From contig JAIRKE010000074.1 in NCBI GenBank assembly GCA_031260295.1, forward strand, positions 51,967 to 115,966: a stretch of DNA of 64,000 nucleotides. Direction: 5' to 3'. The stretch is from Azonexus sp. (lineage in GTDB: Bacteria > Pseudomonadota > Gammaproteobacteria > Burkholderiales > Rhodocyclaceae). A program made the translations under genes and the position numbers. Of this stretch, positions 26,784 to 35,822 are shown piece by piece; position 1 is the first letter of the stretch, and every line of letters starts with the position of its first letter. The notes under the pieces were generated by a model that ran no database searches, was not told where the DNA came from, and saw only the letters and a list, made by a program, of their open reading frames with translations.

Positions 26784-28202
26784 TCAGAGAGGAAGTAAGA
26801 AAGTCGCTTTTTCGCGTACGGCGATTGCCGCATCGTCTTCGGCCTTGACTTCGAAGTGGATGATATTGGCGCCGCGCTGCCCGGACTCGGGCGGAACCCG
26901 GACGACGACGGTGACTTCATGGTTTTCGGCGCTATCGACATCGACCAAGTGGTCACCGGCAAGTTCGATGCCAGGCAGTCCGTCGACCGACAAGACATAG
27001 CGCTTCGGCGTCTCGGTGGTATTCATGATCTTGAGGTTGTAGACGTTCTCGATCTGGCCATCGTCCGCCTCACGGGCGAGCGTGGATCGATCGCGAATGA
27101 CGTCCACCTTGAGCGGCACGCGGGTCGCCAGCGACCAAGCCGCCGCCGCGATGATGACCAGCAGGATCGAGGTATAGACAGCGATGCGCGGGCGCAGGAC
27201 GTGACGGACGATCTCCTTGGCGGAGAAATGCCTGGCCAGCGCGTTCTCCGTGGTATAGCGAATCAGTCCCCGGGGCAGGCCGACCTTGTCCATGACCGGA
27301 TCGCAGATATCGATGCAGGCGCCGCAGCCGATACACTCGTACTGGTTTCCCTTGCGGATATCGATCCCGGTCGGACAGGCCACGACGCATAGTCCGCAAT
27401 CAATACAATCGCCGAGCCCCGCCGCCTTGGCATCGACATTCTTGCGCCGGATTCCACGCGGTTCGCCACGCTCTGGATCATAGGTGATGACCAAGGTATC
27501 AGGATCGCACATCACCCCCTGGAAGCGGGCATAGGGGCACATGTACTTGCACACCTGCTCGCGCAGGAAACCGGCCTGCATATAACAAAAGCCGGAATAG
27601 AAAAAAATCCAGAAGATTTCCCAGCCGCCTAGGGCGCCGTGGCGTACCGACATCATCAATTCGCTGACCGGCGTGAAATAAGCAACCAAGGTAAAGCCGG
27701 TCCACAGCGAGAGCAGCAGCCAAATGGCATGCTTGCTGGCCTTCAGCCGGAACTTGCGCGCGGTAAGCGGCCCCTTGTCCAGCTTCATGCGCGCCAAGCG
27801 ATCGCCTTCGATGCGATTCTCGATCCACATGAAAATCTCGGTGTATACGGTCTGCGGGCAAGCATAGCCACAGAACAGCCGGCCGGCGACGGCGGTGAAC
27901 AAGAACAAGCCGTAGGCGGAAATGATCAACAACAGGGCCAGATAGAACACGTCCTGCGGCCACAGTATCAAGCCGAAGAAATAGAATTTGCGCTCGACCA
28001 AGTGGAACAGCACGGCTTGCCGCCCATTCCACTCCACCCACGGCAGGCCGTAGAAAAGGATCTGGGTGAACCACACCAGCGCCCAGCGCCAAGTGTTCCA
28101 CCAACCCTTGACATCGCGGATGTAGACTTTCTTGTGCTTCTCGTAGAAAGAGACCGCCGTTTCGACGGCTGCGCCCGGAGTGCTTTTTTCCTTGCTTTCC
28201 AT
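26784..28202 (-). CDS. ccoG: Cytochrome oxidase accessory iron-sulfur protein CcoG (first copy)
   Basis: A 472-residue polyferredoxin of the CcoG/FixG/RdxA family, known to help provide copper to cbb3 oxidase in a reduced state. Five membrane segments surround the motif CGYACPQTVYTEIF; two 4Fe-4S clusters are predicted from CIDCGLCVVACPTGIDI and CIGCGACIDICDPVMDK. The C-terminal periplasmic Ig-like domain begins after VPLKVDVIRDRSTLARE. AAGGACATC precedes the ATG. A second copy, very similar, is at 45557-46969. This one leads the ccoG-fixH-small protein transcript, which follows the ccoNOQP terminator and has its own leader with an unusual inverted repeat. Confidence 0.96.
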   Translation of the reverse strand: MESKEKSTPGAAVETAVSFYEKHKKVYIRDVKGWWNTWRWALVWFTQILFYGLPWVEWNGRQAVLFHLVERKFYFFGLILWPQDVFYLALLLIISAYGLFLFTAVAGRLFCGYACPQTVYTEIFMWIENRIEGDRLARMKLDKGPLTARKFRLKASKHAIWLLLSLWTGFTLVAYFTPVSELMMSVRHGALGGWEIFWIFFYSGFCYMQAGFLREQVCKYMCPYARFQGVMCDPDTLVITYDPERGEPRGIRRKNVDAKAAGLGDCIDCGLCVVACPTGIDIRKGNQYECIGCGACIDICDPVMDKVGLPRGLIRYTTENALARHFSAKEIVRHVLRPRIAVYTSILLVIIAAAAWSLATRVPLKVDVIRDRSTLAREADDGQIENVYNLKIMNTTETPKRYVLSVDGLPGIELAGDHLVDVDSAENHEVTVVVRVPPESGQRGANIIHFEVKAEDDAAIAVREKATFLLPL

Positions 28203-28206
28203 GATG

Positions 28207-28281
28207 TCCTTATCGGTATCAAAATAACGCTTGGCCGCCCTCGGTTAAGACCGGCAAAACACTATTTTGATACGGATAGGA
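28207..28281. repeat. Long imperfect inverted repeat in the ccoG leader
   Basis: The two arms (28207-28226 and 28263-28281) read on opposite strands as TATTTTGATACCGATAAGGA and TATTTTGATACGGATAGGA: one mismatch and one gap in about 20 bases, spaced by 36 bases. The left arm includes the ccoG ribosome-binding site. It fills the gap between the ccoP terminator and ccoG and could be a pair of regulator sites or an RNA structure hiding the ribosome site. Confidence 0.8.
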
Positions 28282-28288
28282 GAAAAAA

Positions 28289-28316
28289 CAACGGGGCGGC
28301 TAACGCCGCCCCGTTG
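28289..28316 (-). terminator. Intrinsic terminator of the ccoNOQP operon
   Basis: CAACGGGGCGGC pairs with GCCGCCCCGTTG over a four-base loop and is followed on the minus strand by TTTTTT. It ends the oxidase operon just after ccoP. Confidence 0.92.
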
Positions 28317-28323
28317 GATGCAT

Positions 28324-29226
28324 TTACTTGTTGGCGCCTTGGCCCAGGCTGAGCACGTAGGCGGCCAGCATGTGGACCTTGGCATCACCGAGGAATTCCT
28401 TCCACGCCGGCATCTTGTTCTGCCGGCCGTTGGTGATGGTCTCGATGATGGTCGCTTCCGAGGAGCCGTACAACCAAGTCTTGTCGGTCAGGTTCGGCGA
28501 ACCGATCGCCTGCATGCCCGTGCCATCCTCGCCGTGGCAGCCGACACAACCGGCGCTGGCAAAGGCCTCCTTGCCGCGTGCGGCACGCACGCCATCATTG
28601 GGCAGACCGGACAGGGAACGGACGTAGTTGGCCAGATCCTTGATGGTGTCGGCACCAAGCTGCGCATGCGGCGGCATGACGCCCATGCGGCCCTGGGCGA
28701 TGCTCTCCTCAATCTGCTCCGGAGCGCCGCCATACAGCCAATCGCCGTCGGTCAGATTCGGGAAGCCCTTGGCCCCGCGGGCATCGGCGCCGTGGCACTG
28801 CATGCAGTAGGTCAGGAACATACGCTTGCCCATGTCCATGGCCTGCTTGTCGGCGGTCATGGCCTGGAGATCCATCGCCCGGTACTTGTCGAACAGCGGC
28901 TGCACGACGCGGTCCATCCTGTCGCGTTCCGCCTTGTATTGACCGGACGAGGTCCACTTCAGCATACCCGGGAAATTACCCAGGCCCGGGTACAGCACCA
29001 GGTAAACCAGCGAGAAGACCACGGTGATGACGAACATCCAGCTCCACCACTTGGGCATCGGGTTGTTGTACTCCTCAAGGGTTTCATCCCAGACGTGACC
29101 CATGGTCTTGCCCGGCGTGAACTTCGCCTTGCCCTGTACGATCAGCAGAACCGCGCAAGCCAGGATACCGGCCAGGACGATCACAATCACGTACATGTTC
29201 CAGAAATTATTAACGAAATCGCTCAT
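28324..29226 (-). CDS. ccoP: cbb3 cytochrome c oxidase subunit CcoP (dihaem cytochrome c)
   Basis: A 300-residue membrane-anchored dihaem cytochrome c that passes electrons to CcoO. Two membrane helices at the N-terminus (YVIVIVLAGILACAVLLIV and WSWMFVITVVFSLVYLVLY) flank the conserved ETLEEYNNPMPKWW motif. Two haem-binding motifs, CMQCH and CVGCH, lie in the periplasmic part, each followed by MP-type methionine ligands (VMPPHAQ, KMPAWKEF). The ATG at 29226 has AAAGGAAAG upstream and lies 14 bases after ccoQ; an earlier in-frame start runs into ccoQ and is unlikely. Confidence 0.96.
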   Translation of the reverse strand: MSDFVNNFWNMYVIVIVLAGILACAVLLIVQGKAKFTPGKTMGHVWDETLEEYNNPMPKWWSWMFVITVVFSLVYLVLYPGLGNFPGMLKWTSSGQYKAERDRMDRVVQPLFDKYRAMDLQAMTADKQAMDMGKRMFLTYCMQCHGADARGAKGFPNLTDGDWLYGGAPEQIEESIAQGRMGVMPPHAQLGADTIKDLANYVRSLSGLPNDGVRAARGKEAFASAGCVGCHGEDGTGMQAIGSPNLTDKTWLYGSSEATIIETITNGRQNKMPAWKEFLGDAKVHMLAAYVLSLGQGANK

Positions 29227-29240
29227 TTGCTTTCCTTTTA

Positions 29241-29417
29241 TCAGCGCGGCTGCGATGGGCATGCCACCGCAGCCTGATCATCGTGCTCCGCGAACGGCAG
29301 GTTGGCAGCTTCCTCGAACCCCTTCTTGCTGCCCTTGCCGTAGGCCCAGCCCACAATCGCCAGGAAACACAGCAACCCGGCAACGGTGAGGAGGGAACGC
29401 AGATCGTTGATGTCCAT
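29241..29417 (-). CDS. ccoQ: cbb3 oxidase small subunit CcoQ
   Basis: A 58-residue single-helix protein, starting MDINDLRSLLTVAGLLCFLA, with the typical WAYGKGSKKGFEEAANLPF segment after the helix. It lies exactly between ccoO and ccoP, where CcoQ is expected; it stabilises the oxidase complex in other bacteria. The last residues (AVACPSQPR) are not conserved in the family as I know it. Too short for most gene finders but its place and sequence leave little doubt. Confidence 0.9.
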   Translation of the reverse strand: MDINDLRSLLTVAGLLCFLAIVGWAYGKGSKKGFEEAANLPFAEHDDQAAVACPSQPR

Positions 29418-29423
29418 GGCCTG

Positions 29424-30059
29424 TTACTTCATCGTGCCGAGAGCCGTACCCATGCCCTGCAGATAGGCAATCAGGACATCGAGTTCGGTCTGGTCGCCAA
29501 TGGCGGCCTTGGCCCCCTTGATCTCTTCGTCCGAGTAGGTCGGGAGGCCGCGAAGGTTGGCGTAGGTGCGCATGAGCCTCATCTTCGCCTCGATATCGGC
29601 AGCCACCGAATCCTTGGCCTTGGTGTTCGCCAGGAAAGCGAAGGCAGGCATGTTGGACTCCGGCACCACGTCGCGCGGGTTCATCAGGTGGGCGCGCTGC
29701 CACTCGTCGGAATAGCGACCGCCGACGCGATGCAGGTCGGGACCCATACGCCGGGAACCCCACTGGAACGGATGATCGTAAACAAACTCACCGGCAACCG
29801 AATAGTGGCCATAACGCTCGGTTTCCGCGCGGAACGGACGAATCATCTGCGAGTGACAGAGGTAGCAGCCTTCGCGTATATAGACTTCACGGCCAGCCAG
29901 GCGCTCGGCGCTATAGGGCGCCACGCCCTCGACCGGATTCGTCGTCGACTTCTGGAAGAAGAGCGGAACGATTTCCAGCAAGCCCCCCCAGATGACTACA
30001 AACAACGTGAAGACGAACAGCAGGCCTACGTTCCTCTCGACTTGATCGTGCTTGATCAT
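29424..30059 (-). CDS. ccoO: cbb3 cytochrome c oxidase subunit CcoO (monohaem cytochrome c)
   Basis: A 211-residue membrane-anchored cytochrome c, the second catalytic-core subunit of cbb3 oxidase. One N-terminal helix ([22 protein letters not shown]) is followed by the haem motif [12 protein letters not shown] and conserved [12 protein letters not shown] and MPAFAFL. It lies between ccoN and ccoQ in the normal order, with 17 bases separating it from ccoN. Confidence 0.97.
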   Translation of the reverse strand: MIKHDQVERNVGLLFVFTLFVVIWGGLLEIVPLFFQKSTTNPVEGVAPYSAERLAGREVYIREGCYLCHSQMIRPFRAETERYGHYSVAGEFVYDHPFQWGSRRMGPDLHRVGGRYSDEWQRAHLMNPRDVVPESNMPAFAFLANTKAKDSVAADIEAKMRLMRTYANLRGLPTYSDEEIKGAKAAIGDQTELDVLIAYLQGMGTALGTMK

Positions 30060-30076
30060 TATTGTGTTCTCCCAAA

Positions 30077-31501
30077 TCAGGCGTGGTAAGCAACCGGAGC
30101 GATCACCGGCGCATCCTTGGTGTTGCCGCCAGCCATCGTCTTGAACATGTTATAGGCCATGATCAGCATGCCCAGCAGGAACAGGACGCCGCCCAGCCAG
30201 CGAATGGCCCAGAACGGGTAGGAACCCTTGACCGACTCGACGAAGCTGTAGGCCAGGGTACCGTCGGCATTGACCGCACGCCACATCAGACCCTGCATCA
30301 CGCCGGCAATCCACATCGAGGCGATGTACAGAACGGTGCCGATGGTGGCGATCCAGAAGTGGGTCGTGACCAGGCCGGTGCTATACATTTCCTTCTTGCC
30401 GAACAGGCGCGGCAGCAGGTAGTAAATCGAACCGATCGAAACCATCGCCACCCAACCCAGGGCGCCGGAGTGCACGTGACCGATCGTCCAGTCGGTGTAG
30501 TGCGACAGCGCATTGACGGTCTTGATGGACATCATCGGACCTTCGAAGGTCGACATGCCGTAGAAGGACAGCGAGGTGATCAGGAATTTCAGGATCGGAT
30601 CGTCGCGCAGCCTGTGCCAGGCGCCCGACAGGGTCATGATGCCGTTGATCATGCCGCCCCACGAAGGTGCCAGCAGGATCAGCGAGAACAACATGCCGAT
30701 CGACTGGGTCCAGTCCGGCAGGGCGGTGTAGTGCAGATGGTGCGGACCGGCCCACATGTAGGTAAAGATCAGCGCCCAGAAGTGCACCACGGACAGACGG
30801 TAGGAATAGACCGGGCGTCCCGCCTGCTTGGGCACGAAGTAATACATCATGCCGAGGAAGCCGGCGGTCAGGAAGAAGCCGACAGCGTTGTGGCCATACC
30901 ACCACTGAACCATCGCATCCTGCACGCCCGAGTAGACCGAGAAGGAACGGGTCAGGGAGACCGGCACCTCGGCGCTGTTAACCACGTGCAACAGGGCAAC
31001 GGCGACGATCATCGCGCCGAAGAACCAGTTGGCGACGTAGATATGGGACACGGTGCGCTTGGCGATGGTGCCGAAGAACACGATGCCATAGGAAATCCAG
31101 ACCAGAGCGATCATGATGTCGATCGGCCACTCCAGCTCGGCATATTCCTTGCCTGTGGTGATGCCCAGCGGCAGCGAGATCGCGGCGAGCAGAATGATCA
31201 GCTGCCAACCCCAGAAGGTGAAGGGAATCAGCGGTCCGCCCCAGAGGCGGGTATGGCAGGTACGCTGAACGCACCAATAAGATGTTGCGAACAGGGCGCA
31301 ACCACCAAACGCGAAAATGACTGCGTTGGTATGCAGCGGCCGCAGTCGGCCGAATTGCAGCCAAGCGATATTAAGCTCCGGCCAGACCAACTGGGCAGCA
31401 ATGATGACACCGACCAGCATGCCAACAATGCCCCAGATGACGGTCATGACGGTGAATTGCCGTACGACCTTATCGTTATATGTGGTTTGCGTTCCAGACA
31501 T
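30077..31501 (-). CDS. ccoN: cbb3 cytochrome c oxidase catalytic subunit CcoN
   Basis: A 474-residue haem-copper oxidase subunit I with about twelve membrane helices, reducing oxygen at low concentrations and pumping protons. Haem and copper ligand histidines are in [40 protein letters not shown] and [17 protein letters not shown]. The ATG at 31501 has AGAGGTGG at the right distance; the frame continues 21 codons upstream without resemblance to CcoN. It leads ccoNOQP and has an FNR-type box about 100 bases upstream, in keeping with use under low oxygen. Confidence 0.97.
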   Translation of the reverse strand: MSGTQTTYNDKVVRQFTVMTVIWGIVGMLVGVIIAAQLVWPELNIAWLQFGRLRPLHTNAVIFAFGGCALFATSYWCVQRTCHTRLWGGPLIPFTFWGWQLIILLAAISLPLGITTGKEYAELEWPIDIMIALVWISYGIVFFGTIAKRTVSHIYVANWFFGAMIVAVALLHVVNSAEVPVSLTRSFSVYSGVQDAMVQWWYGHNAVGFFLTAGFLGMMYYFVPKQAGRPVYSYRLSVVHFWALIFTYMWAGPHHLHYTALPDWTQSIGMLFSLILLAPSWGGMINGIMTLSGAWHRLRDDPILKFLITSLSFYGMSTFEGPMMSIKTVNALSHYTDWTIGHVHSGALGWVAMVSIGSIYYLLPRLFGKKEMYSTGLVTTHFWIATIGTVLYIASMWIAGVMQGLMWRAVNADGTLAYSFVESVKGSYPFWAIRWLGGVLFLLGMLIMAYNMFKTMAGGNTKDAPVIAPVAYHA

Positions 31502-31599
31502 GAACCCACCTCTCGTTAATGAAAAGACTGAATGACCACCCCCCTTGAACCCAAGGTGGCGCATAGCGTGCGATGGTATTCTAGATTACCCGGTTTGTT

Positions 31600-31613
31600 T
31601 TGACCTAGATCAA
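31600..31613 (-). promoter_or_regulatory. FNR/Anr-type binding site upstream of ccoN
   Basis: The minus strand reads TTGATCTAGGTCAA, one base from the FNR consensus TTGAT-N4-ATCAA. It lies about 98 bases before the ccoN ATG. A possible -10 (TAGAAT, 31578-31583) follows, but its spacing is a few bases short of the classic class II layout, so the transcription start is not settled. Confidence 0.75.
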
Positions 31614-31625
31614 CCTACAGATTAT

Positions 31626-31639
31626 CTAGTTGCAACTAG
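31626..31639. promoter_or_regulatory. Perfect palindrome CTAGTTGCAACTAG upstream of ccoN
   Basis: A 14-base perfect palindrome, 12 bases upstream of the FNR-type box. It may be a second regulator site for the oxidase operon; no regulator can be named. Confidence 0.5.
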
Positions 31640-31701
31640 CCCGAAAGTTGTAAGAAGCCGGATTCGCCGCTGGGACAAGGCATGGCGCGTGGACAAAAAA
31701 A

Positions 31702-31721
31702 GGGTGCGTCGCAACGCACCC
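31702..31721 (-). terminator. Intrinsic terminator after ccoI-ccoS
   Basis: GGGTGCGT and ACGCACCC form an eight-base stem with a four-base loop, followed on the minus strand by seven T residues. It insulates the ccoI-ccoS transcript from ccoN. Confidence 0.9.
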
Positions 31722-31807
31722 CAACCCCAACAGAGAATTGTCGTGAAGGACTCCCCTCACACAGCTGACATCATGTCAGTCGAGGCCGACGGATACGTTG
31801 ACACAGG

Positions 31808-31999
31808 TCAACTATTGACAGATTTGTCGTCGGACTCGCTGTCGTTTTGCGGGGGCGCGGTATCGTCATCCATCAGCACGCGAAAGGCCGGCCCTTCGAG
31901 ATCGTCGAACTGACCGCTACGCACCGACCACCAGAAAGCTCCGGCGATACCGAAAACCAGCAACACCGAGATCGGGATCAACAGATACACACTTTCCAT
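31808..31999 (-). CDS. ccoS: cbb3 oxidase maturation protein CcoS
   Basis: A 63-residue single-helix protein (MESVYLLIPISVLLVFGIAG) followed by the conserved FWWSVRSGQFDDLEGPAFR segment. CcoS is required in other bacteria for insertion of haem and copper into CcoN. Its start shares one base with the ccoI stop (TGATG), the usual coupling. The acidic C-terminal tail varies between species. Confidence 0.93.
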   Translation of the reverse strand: MESVYLLIPISVLLVFGIAGAFWWSVRSGQFDDLEGPAFRVLMDDDTAPPQNDSESDDKSVNS

Positions 32000-34434
32000 C
32001 AGGCATCCTCCAAGCGCTGAATGCGCAGGGAATTGAGAACGACCAGCAGTGAACTGGCAGACATACCGATGCCCGCCATCCACGGCGTCACATAGCCGGC
32101 AATGGCCAGCGGCAACGCCACGAAATTGTAGGCGAACGACCACCCTAGATTCTGACGGATCACGACCAGGGTCTTCAACGCCCGCCGCAAACCGCGGCGC
32201 AGGTGCTCCAGGTTCTCTGACAGCAGCACCAGATCGGATTGCGTCCGGGCCAGTTGCGCACCGCCTCCCATGGCCACCGAGACCTGAGCCTGCGCCAATA
32301 CCGGCGCATCATTGACGCCATCGCCGACCATCGCCACCACGGCACCGGCAGCCTGCAAAGCCGTCACGGCGTCATGCTTACCCTGTGGCGTGGCACCGGC
32401 ACGGACATCGTCGATGCCGAGCCGCCCGGCAACCCGCTTGGCCACAGCAACGGCATCTCCAGTCAACAGGACAACCTGGCGTCCGGCTTGGCGCAGATCG
32501 GCAACCAGAGCCGCAGCCTCGGAACGGATTTCATCGCCGATGCGGAACAGCGCCAGGCAGCCTGTCTCGTCGCCCAAGACGACAATCGTGTCGCCACTAT
32601 CCAACCACTCGGCCAGCAAGGGCGGCCGCTCGCCACCTGCTGCCAAAGCATAATCCGGGCGGCCGATGCGATAACGCCTGCCGTTGACATCGGCCTCTAT
32701 CCCTTGCCCCGGTTCGGCCCGTGCGTCGACGGCGTCGAACGCCGCTTCGCCGGCGGCACGGCGCAAGGCGGTGGCGACCGGATGCTCGGAATTGCGCTCC
32801 AGCGCCGCAGCAACGGCCAGCGCCTCGGCGCGCGACAGATTGCCAAACACTTCGGCGGCAATAAGATGCATGTGCCCGGTCGTCAGCGTGCCGGTTTTGT
32901 CGAAGACGAAATGCGTGGCCCGCGCCAGGGTTTCGATGGCATGGCCGCGAGTGACCAGCAAGCCGTCGCGCGCCAGCGCGCCGGCCGACACGGTCAGGGC
33001 CACCGGCGTCGCCAGCGACAGAGCACAGGGGCAGGTCACCACCAGCACCGACACGGTGATCCACAAAGCTCTGCTCGGGTCGACCCAGTACCAGCCGACG
33101 GCGACCAGCACGGCGACCGCCAGCAAGACGGCGACGAAATAGGAGGCGATGCGGTCGGCCATCTCGACGATGCGCGGCTTTTCCAGCGCCGCCCGTTCCA
33201 TCAGGCTGACGATGGCCGACAGGCGCGTCCCCTCGCCGACCTGCTCGACCTGTACGACCAACGGACTCTCGGCATTGATCGAACCGCCGGTCACAGCATC
33301 GCCCGGCGCTTTCGCCACCGGCTTGCTCTCGCCGGTCAGCAAGGATTCGTCGGCGCAACTCACGCCTTCGACGACCCGGCCGTCGGCCGGCACGATGTCG
33401 CCCGGGCGTACCAGCACGTAGTCGCCAGGCCGCAGATCGGCGGCCACCCGCTGCTCGGCGCTTCGGTCCGCCGGAAAATTCGGCAATTTCTGTGCAAACG
33501 CCGGCAGCAGCTTGGCCAGCGCCTCGGTAACGCCGAGCGCCTTCTGACGCGCCGTCATTTCCAGGAAGCGACCGCCGAGCAGGAAGAAGACGAACATCGT
33601 CACCGAATCAAAGTAAACCTCGCCCGCCTGGACCAGCGTCGCCCAGACACTGGCGATAAAGGCGGTACCTACACCCAACGCCACCGGCACGTCCATACCG
33701 ACCCGGCGCAACTTGAGATCGCGCCAGGCATTACGGAAAAATGGCGCCGAGGAATAGAAGACGACCGGCAGGGTCAGCACCAGACTGGCCCAGCGCATCA
33801 GGCTTTCGATGTCGGCCGTCATGTCGCCGTCGGCGATATACATCGGAAACGCGTACATCATCACCTGCATCATGCCGAAGCCGGCGACCCACAGACGCCA
33901 CAAGGCGTCGCGCCGCTCCTTGCGGGATAGCTCCTCGTTCTTGGCGGCATCGTAGGGATAGGCACGGTAGCCAATGGCGGCGATGGCGACCAGGATGTCG
34001 GACAGCTTGATTTTCGACTCGTCCCAGCGCACCCGGGCACGCCGGGTGGCGTAGTTGATGTCCACCGCCGTGACCCCGGCCAGCTTGCCGAGATGCCGCT
34101 CATTCAACCAGATGCAGGCGGAACAGGTAATGCCTTCGAGGAGCAGCGAGGCTTCGCGCTCGCCAGTGCCGAGCTCCTTGACAAAACTCTTCTGGAAATC
34201 GGCATGATCGAACAGGGTCAGTTGATCGAGGATCGCCGGCATCGCCTCGCGCGGCGACTCGGGCAGGGCGTCACGGCTGCGGTAGTAATCCTCCAGACCA
34301 TTGTCCACGATCGACTGGGCCACCGCCTGACAACCGTAGCAGCACATGGCGCGGCGCTGCCCGCCGATGTCCACCGCCAGATCGACATCGTCCGGCACCG
34401 GCAGGCCGCAGTGATAACAGGAGCAATCAGACAT
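31999..34434 (-). CDS. ccoI: Copper-translocating P-type ATPase CcoI (CopA2 type)
   Basis: An 811-residue P1B-ATPase supplying copper for cbb3 oxidase assembly. The N-terminus is Cys-rich (MSDCSCYHCG, MCCYGCQAV), then a heavy-metal domain with GITCSACIWL. The membrane core carries the copper-binding CPC in VTCPCALSLATPVAL; the phosphorylated aspartate is in FDKTGTLT, and the hinge motif is VGDGVNDAP. The CcoI type is supported by the N-terminal Cys cluster and by the adjacent ccoS. The ATG at 34434 gives the family's start; the longer frame upstream passes through a terminator. Its start lies only seven bases from that terminator stem, with little room for a ribosome site. Confidence 0.95.
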   Translation of the reverse strand: MSDCSCYHCGLPVPDDVDLAVDIGGQRRAMCCYGCQAVAQSIVDNGLEDYYRSRDALPESPREAMPAILDQLTLFDHADFQKSFVKELGTGEREASLLLEGITCSACIWLNERHLGKLAGVTAVDINYATRRARVRWDESKIKLSDILVAIAAIGYRAYPYDAAKNEELSRKERRDALWRLWVAGFGMMQVMMYAFPMYIADGDMTADIESLMRWASLVLTLPVVFYSSAPFFRNAWRDLKLRRVGMDVPVALGVGTAFIASVWATLVQAGEVYFDSVTMFVFFLLGGRFLEMTARQKALGVTEALAKLLPAFAQKLPNFPADRSAEQRVAADLRPGDYVLVRPGDIVPADGRVVEGVSCADESLLTGESKPVAKAPGDAVTGGSINAESPLVVQVEQVGEGTRLSAIVSLMERAALEKPRIVEMADRIASYFVAVLLAVAVLVAVGWYWVDPSRALWITVSVLVVTCPCALSLATPVALTVSAGALARDGLLVTRGHAIETLARATHFVFDKTGTLTTGHMHLIAAEVFGNLSRAEALAVAAALERNSEHPVATALRRAAGEAAFDAVDARAEPGQGIEADVNGRRYRIGRPDYALAAGGERPPLLAEWLDSGDTIVVLGDETGCLALFRIGDEIRSEAAALVADLRQAGRQVVLLTGDAVAVAKRVAGRLGIDDVRAGATPQGKHDAVTALQAAGAVVAMVGDGVNDAPVLAQAQVSVAMGGGAQLARTQSDLVLLSENLEHLRRGLRRALKTLVVIRQNLGWSFAYNFVALPLAIAGYVTPWMAGIGMSASSLLVVLNSLRIQRLEDA

Positions 34435-34440
34435 GCAATA

Positions 34441-34464
34441 AAAAAGGCACCGAAGTGCCTTTTT
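34441..34464 (-). terminator. UUCG-loop terminator between the SDR gene and ccoI
   Basis: GGCAC and GTGCC close a TTCG loop on the minus strand, extended by A/T pairs, with a run of T residues after it. The stem reads well in both directions. Its T run reaches within seven bases of the ccoI start codon. Confidence 0.9.
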
Positions 34465-34490
34465 GGTCAAGGGCGGAGCCGCAGTATAGT

Positions 34491-35258
34491 TTATTTGGCC
34501 CCCATCCGGATGGCCCCGTCGAGGCGGATGACCTCTCCGTTGAGATAGGCATTTTCGGCAATATGCTTGACCAGAGCGGCGAATTCCGCCGGTTTGCCCA
34601 TGCGCGTCGGGAACGGCACCATCTTGTTCAACGCATCCTGCACATCGGCCGGCATGCCGAGCAGCATCGGCGTTTCCATGATGCCCGGGGCGATGGTCAT
34701 ACAACGGATGCCGCTGCGCGCCAGTTCGCGCGCCACCGGCAAGGTCAGGGCGACGATGCCGCCCTTCGAAGCGGCATAGGCAGCCTGGCCCAGTTGCCCC
34801 TCGAAAGCGGCAACGGAAGCAGTATTGACGATGACGCCACGCTCGCCGCCGGCATCCGGCGCACCTTTGAGCATCGCGTCGACCGCCAGGCGGATCATAT
34901 TGAAGGTGCCCACCAGATTGATGTTGATCACCTTGGTGAAACTGTCCAGCCGATGCGGCCCTTCGCGGCCGGCCACCTTCTCGGCCGGAGCGATGCCGGC
35001 GCAGTTGACCAGCCCGTGCAGGCCACCAAAATGAGAGACGGCCGTCTGCACCGCCTGGCTGGCGGAAACCTCGCTGGCCACATCGGTTTCGACGAACAGC
35101 GCCGCAGCGCCCAGCTCGCCAGCCAACGCCTCACCGGCCTGACGATTGAGGTCGGCCAGCACCACCTTGGCCCCGGCGCCGATCAGCATACGGGCGGTCG
35201 CCGCCCCCAGGCCGGAACCGGCACCGGTCACGAGAAATACCTTATTGTCGATCTGCAT
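34491..35258 (-). CDS. Short-chain dehydrogenase, 3-hydroxyacyl-CoA dehydrogenase type-2-like
   Basis: A 255-residue NAD(H)-dependent dehydrogenase of the classical SDR family. The nucleotide motif is [12 protein letters not shown], the NAG-like strand motif is VNCAGIA, the catalytic serine is in [12 protein letters not shown] and the YxxxK pair in YAASKGG. The sequence from [17 protein letters not shown] and the PGIMETPML segment recall the HSD17B10/FadB2-type enzymes that oxidise 3-hydroxyacyl-CoA in fatty-acid breakdown. Substrate is inferred. GGAGAGCAGAC precedes the ATG at 35258. It ends in a strong terminator and has no operon partner on either side. Confidence 0.88.
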   Translation of the reverse strand: MQIDNKVFLVTGAGSGLGAATARMLIGAGAKVVLADLNRQAGEALAGELGAAALFVETDVASEVSASQAVQTAVSHFGGLHGLVNCAGIAPAEKVAGREGPHRLDSFTKVININLVGTFNMIRLAVDAMLKGAPDAGGERGVIVNTASVAAFEGQLGQAAYAASKGGIVALTLPVARELARSGIRCMTIAPGIMETPMLLGMPADVQDALNKMVPFPTRMGKPAEFAALVKHIAENAYLNGEVIRLDGAIRMGAK

Positions 35259-35488
35259 GTCTGCTCTCCATGAAATACGCCGGCCCATAGCGCACCGGCC
35301 ATTTTTCCCAAACGGTAGCGTATGGAAGAAGGCATGATAGTACCCGCTGGCGGAGAAAAGAAGAACGGGAAAAAACCACCGTCACCCCGGTGCAAAGACA
35401 CACTGCCAACATGGTTTTTAGTGTGTCGATGGGCTAGACTGAATAGGCAGCATCCACCTATGCACCATTCACCACGGGAGGTCGCCAT

Positions 35489-35677
35489 ATGTCCATTTTC
35501 GATTCCCCCATCGCCCGTTGCGAGGCCGTGCACGAAATCGTTCTGACCGACGAAACGCAGGCCGAATGCGCTCGCGAGCACGACTGCCCGCCCAGTCGCA
35601 TCTGTCCGCTGGACGGCTATTTCGTCGAGCCGTGGGAACGCACCGCCATGCCTGCTGTGGGGTCCACTCTGTCGTAA
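35489..35677 (+). CDS. Small Cys-containing protein of unknown function
   Basis: A 62-residue frame with a good GGGAGGTC site before its ATG. It begins MSIFDSPIARCEAVHEI and has three more cysteines (ECAREHDCPPSRICPLDG), suggesting metal or redox binding. No homologous family is known to me. It lies next to the AT-rich island and just before a C9-G4 tract, and the last nine codons (MPAVGSTLS) look unlike the rest, so the native C-terminus may have been altered by the insertion next to it. It could still be a chance frame. Confidence 0.5.
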   Translation: MSIFDSPIARCEAVHEIVLTDETQAECAREHDCPPSRICPLDGYFVEPWERTAMPAVGSTLS

Positions 35678-35822
35678 CCCCCCCCCGGGGCGGCCTCATT
35701 CAAACGGCGTCCAAAGCAGGTTACTGATCATCTGCGTGTGCTATACACTTTCAACACGATGCCGTCCGGCCACACGGTCGAGTACACTCTCCCTCTTCGC
35801 ATGTAGTTTTTAGGGGGGAGTT

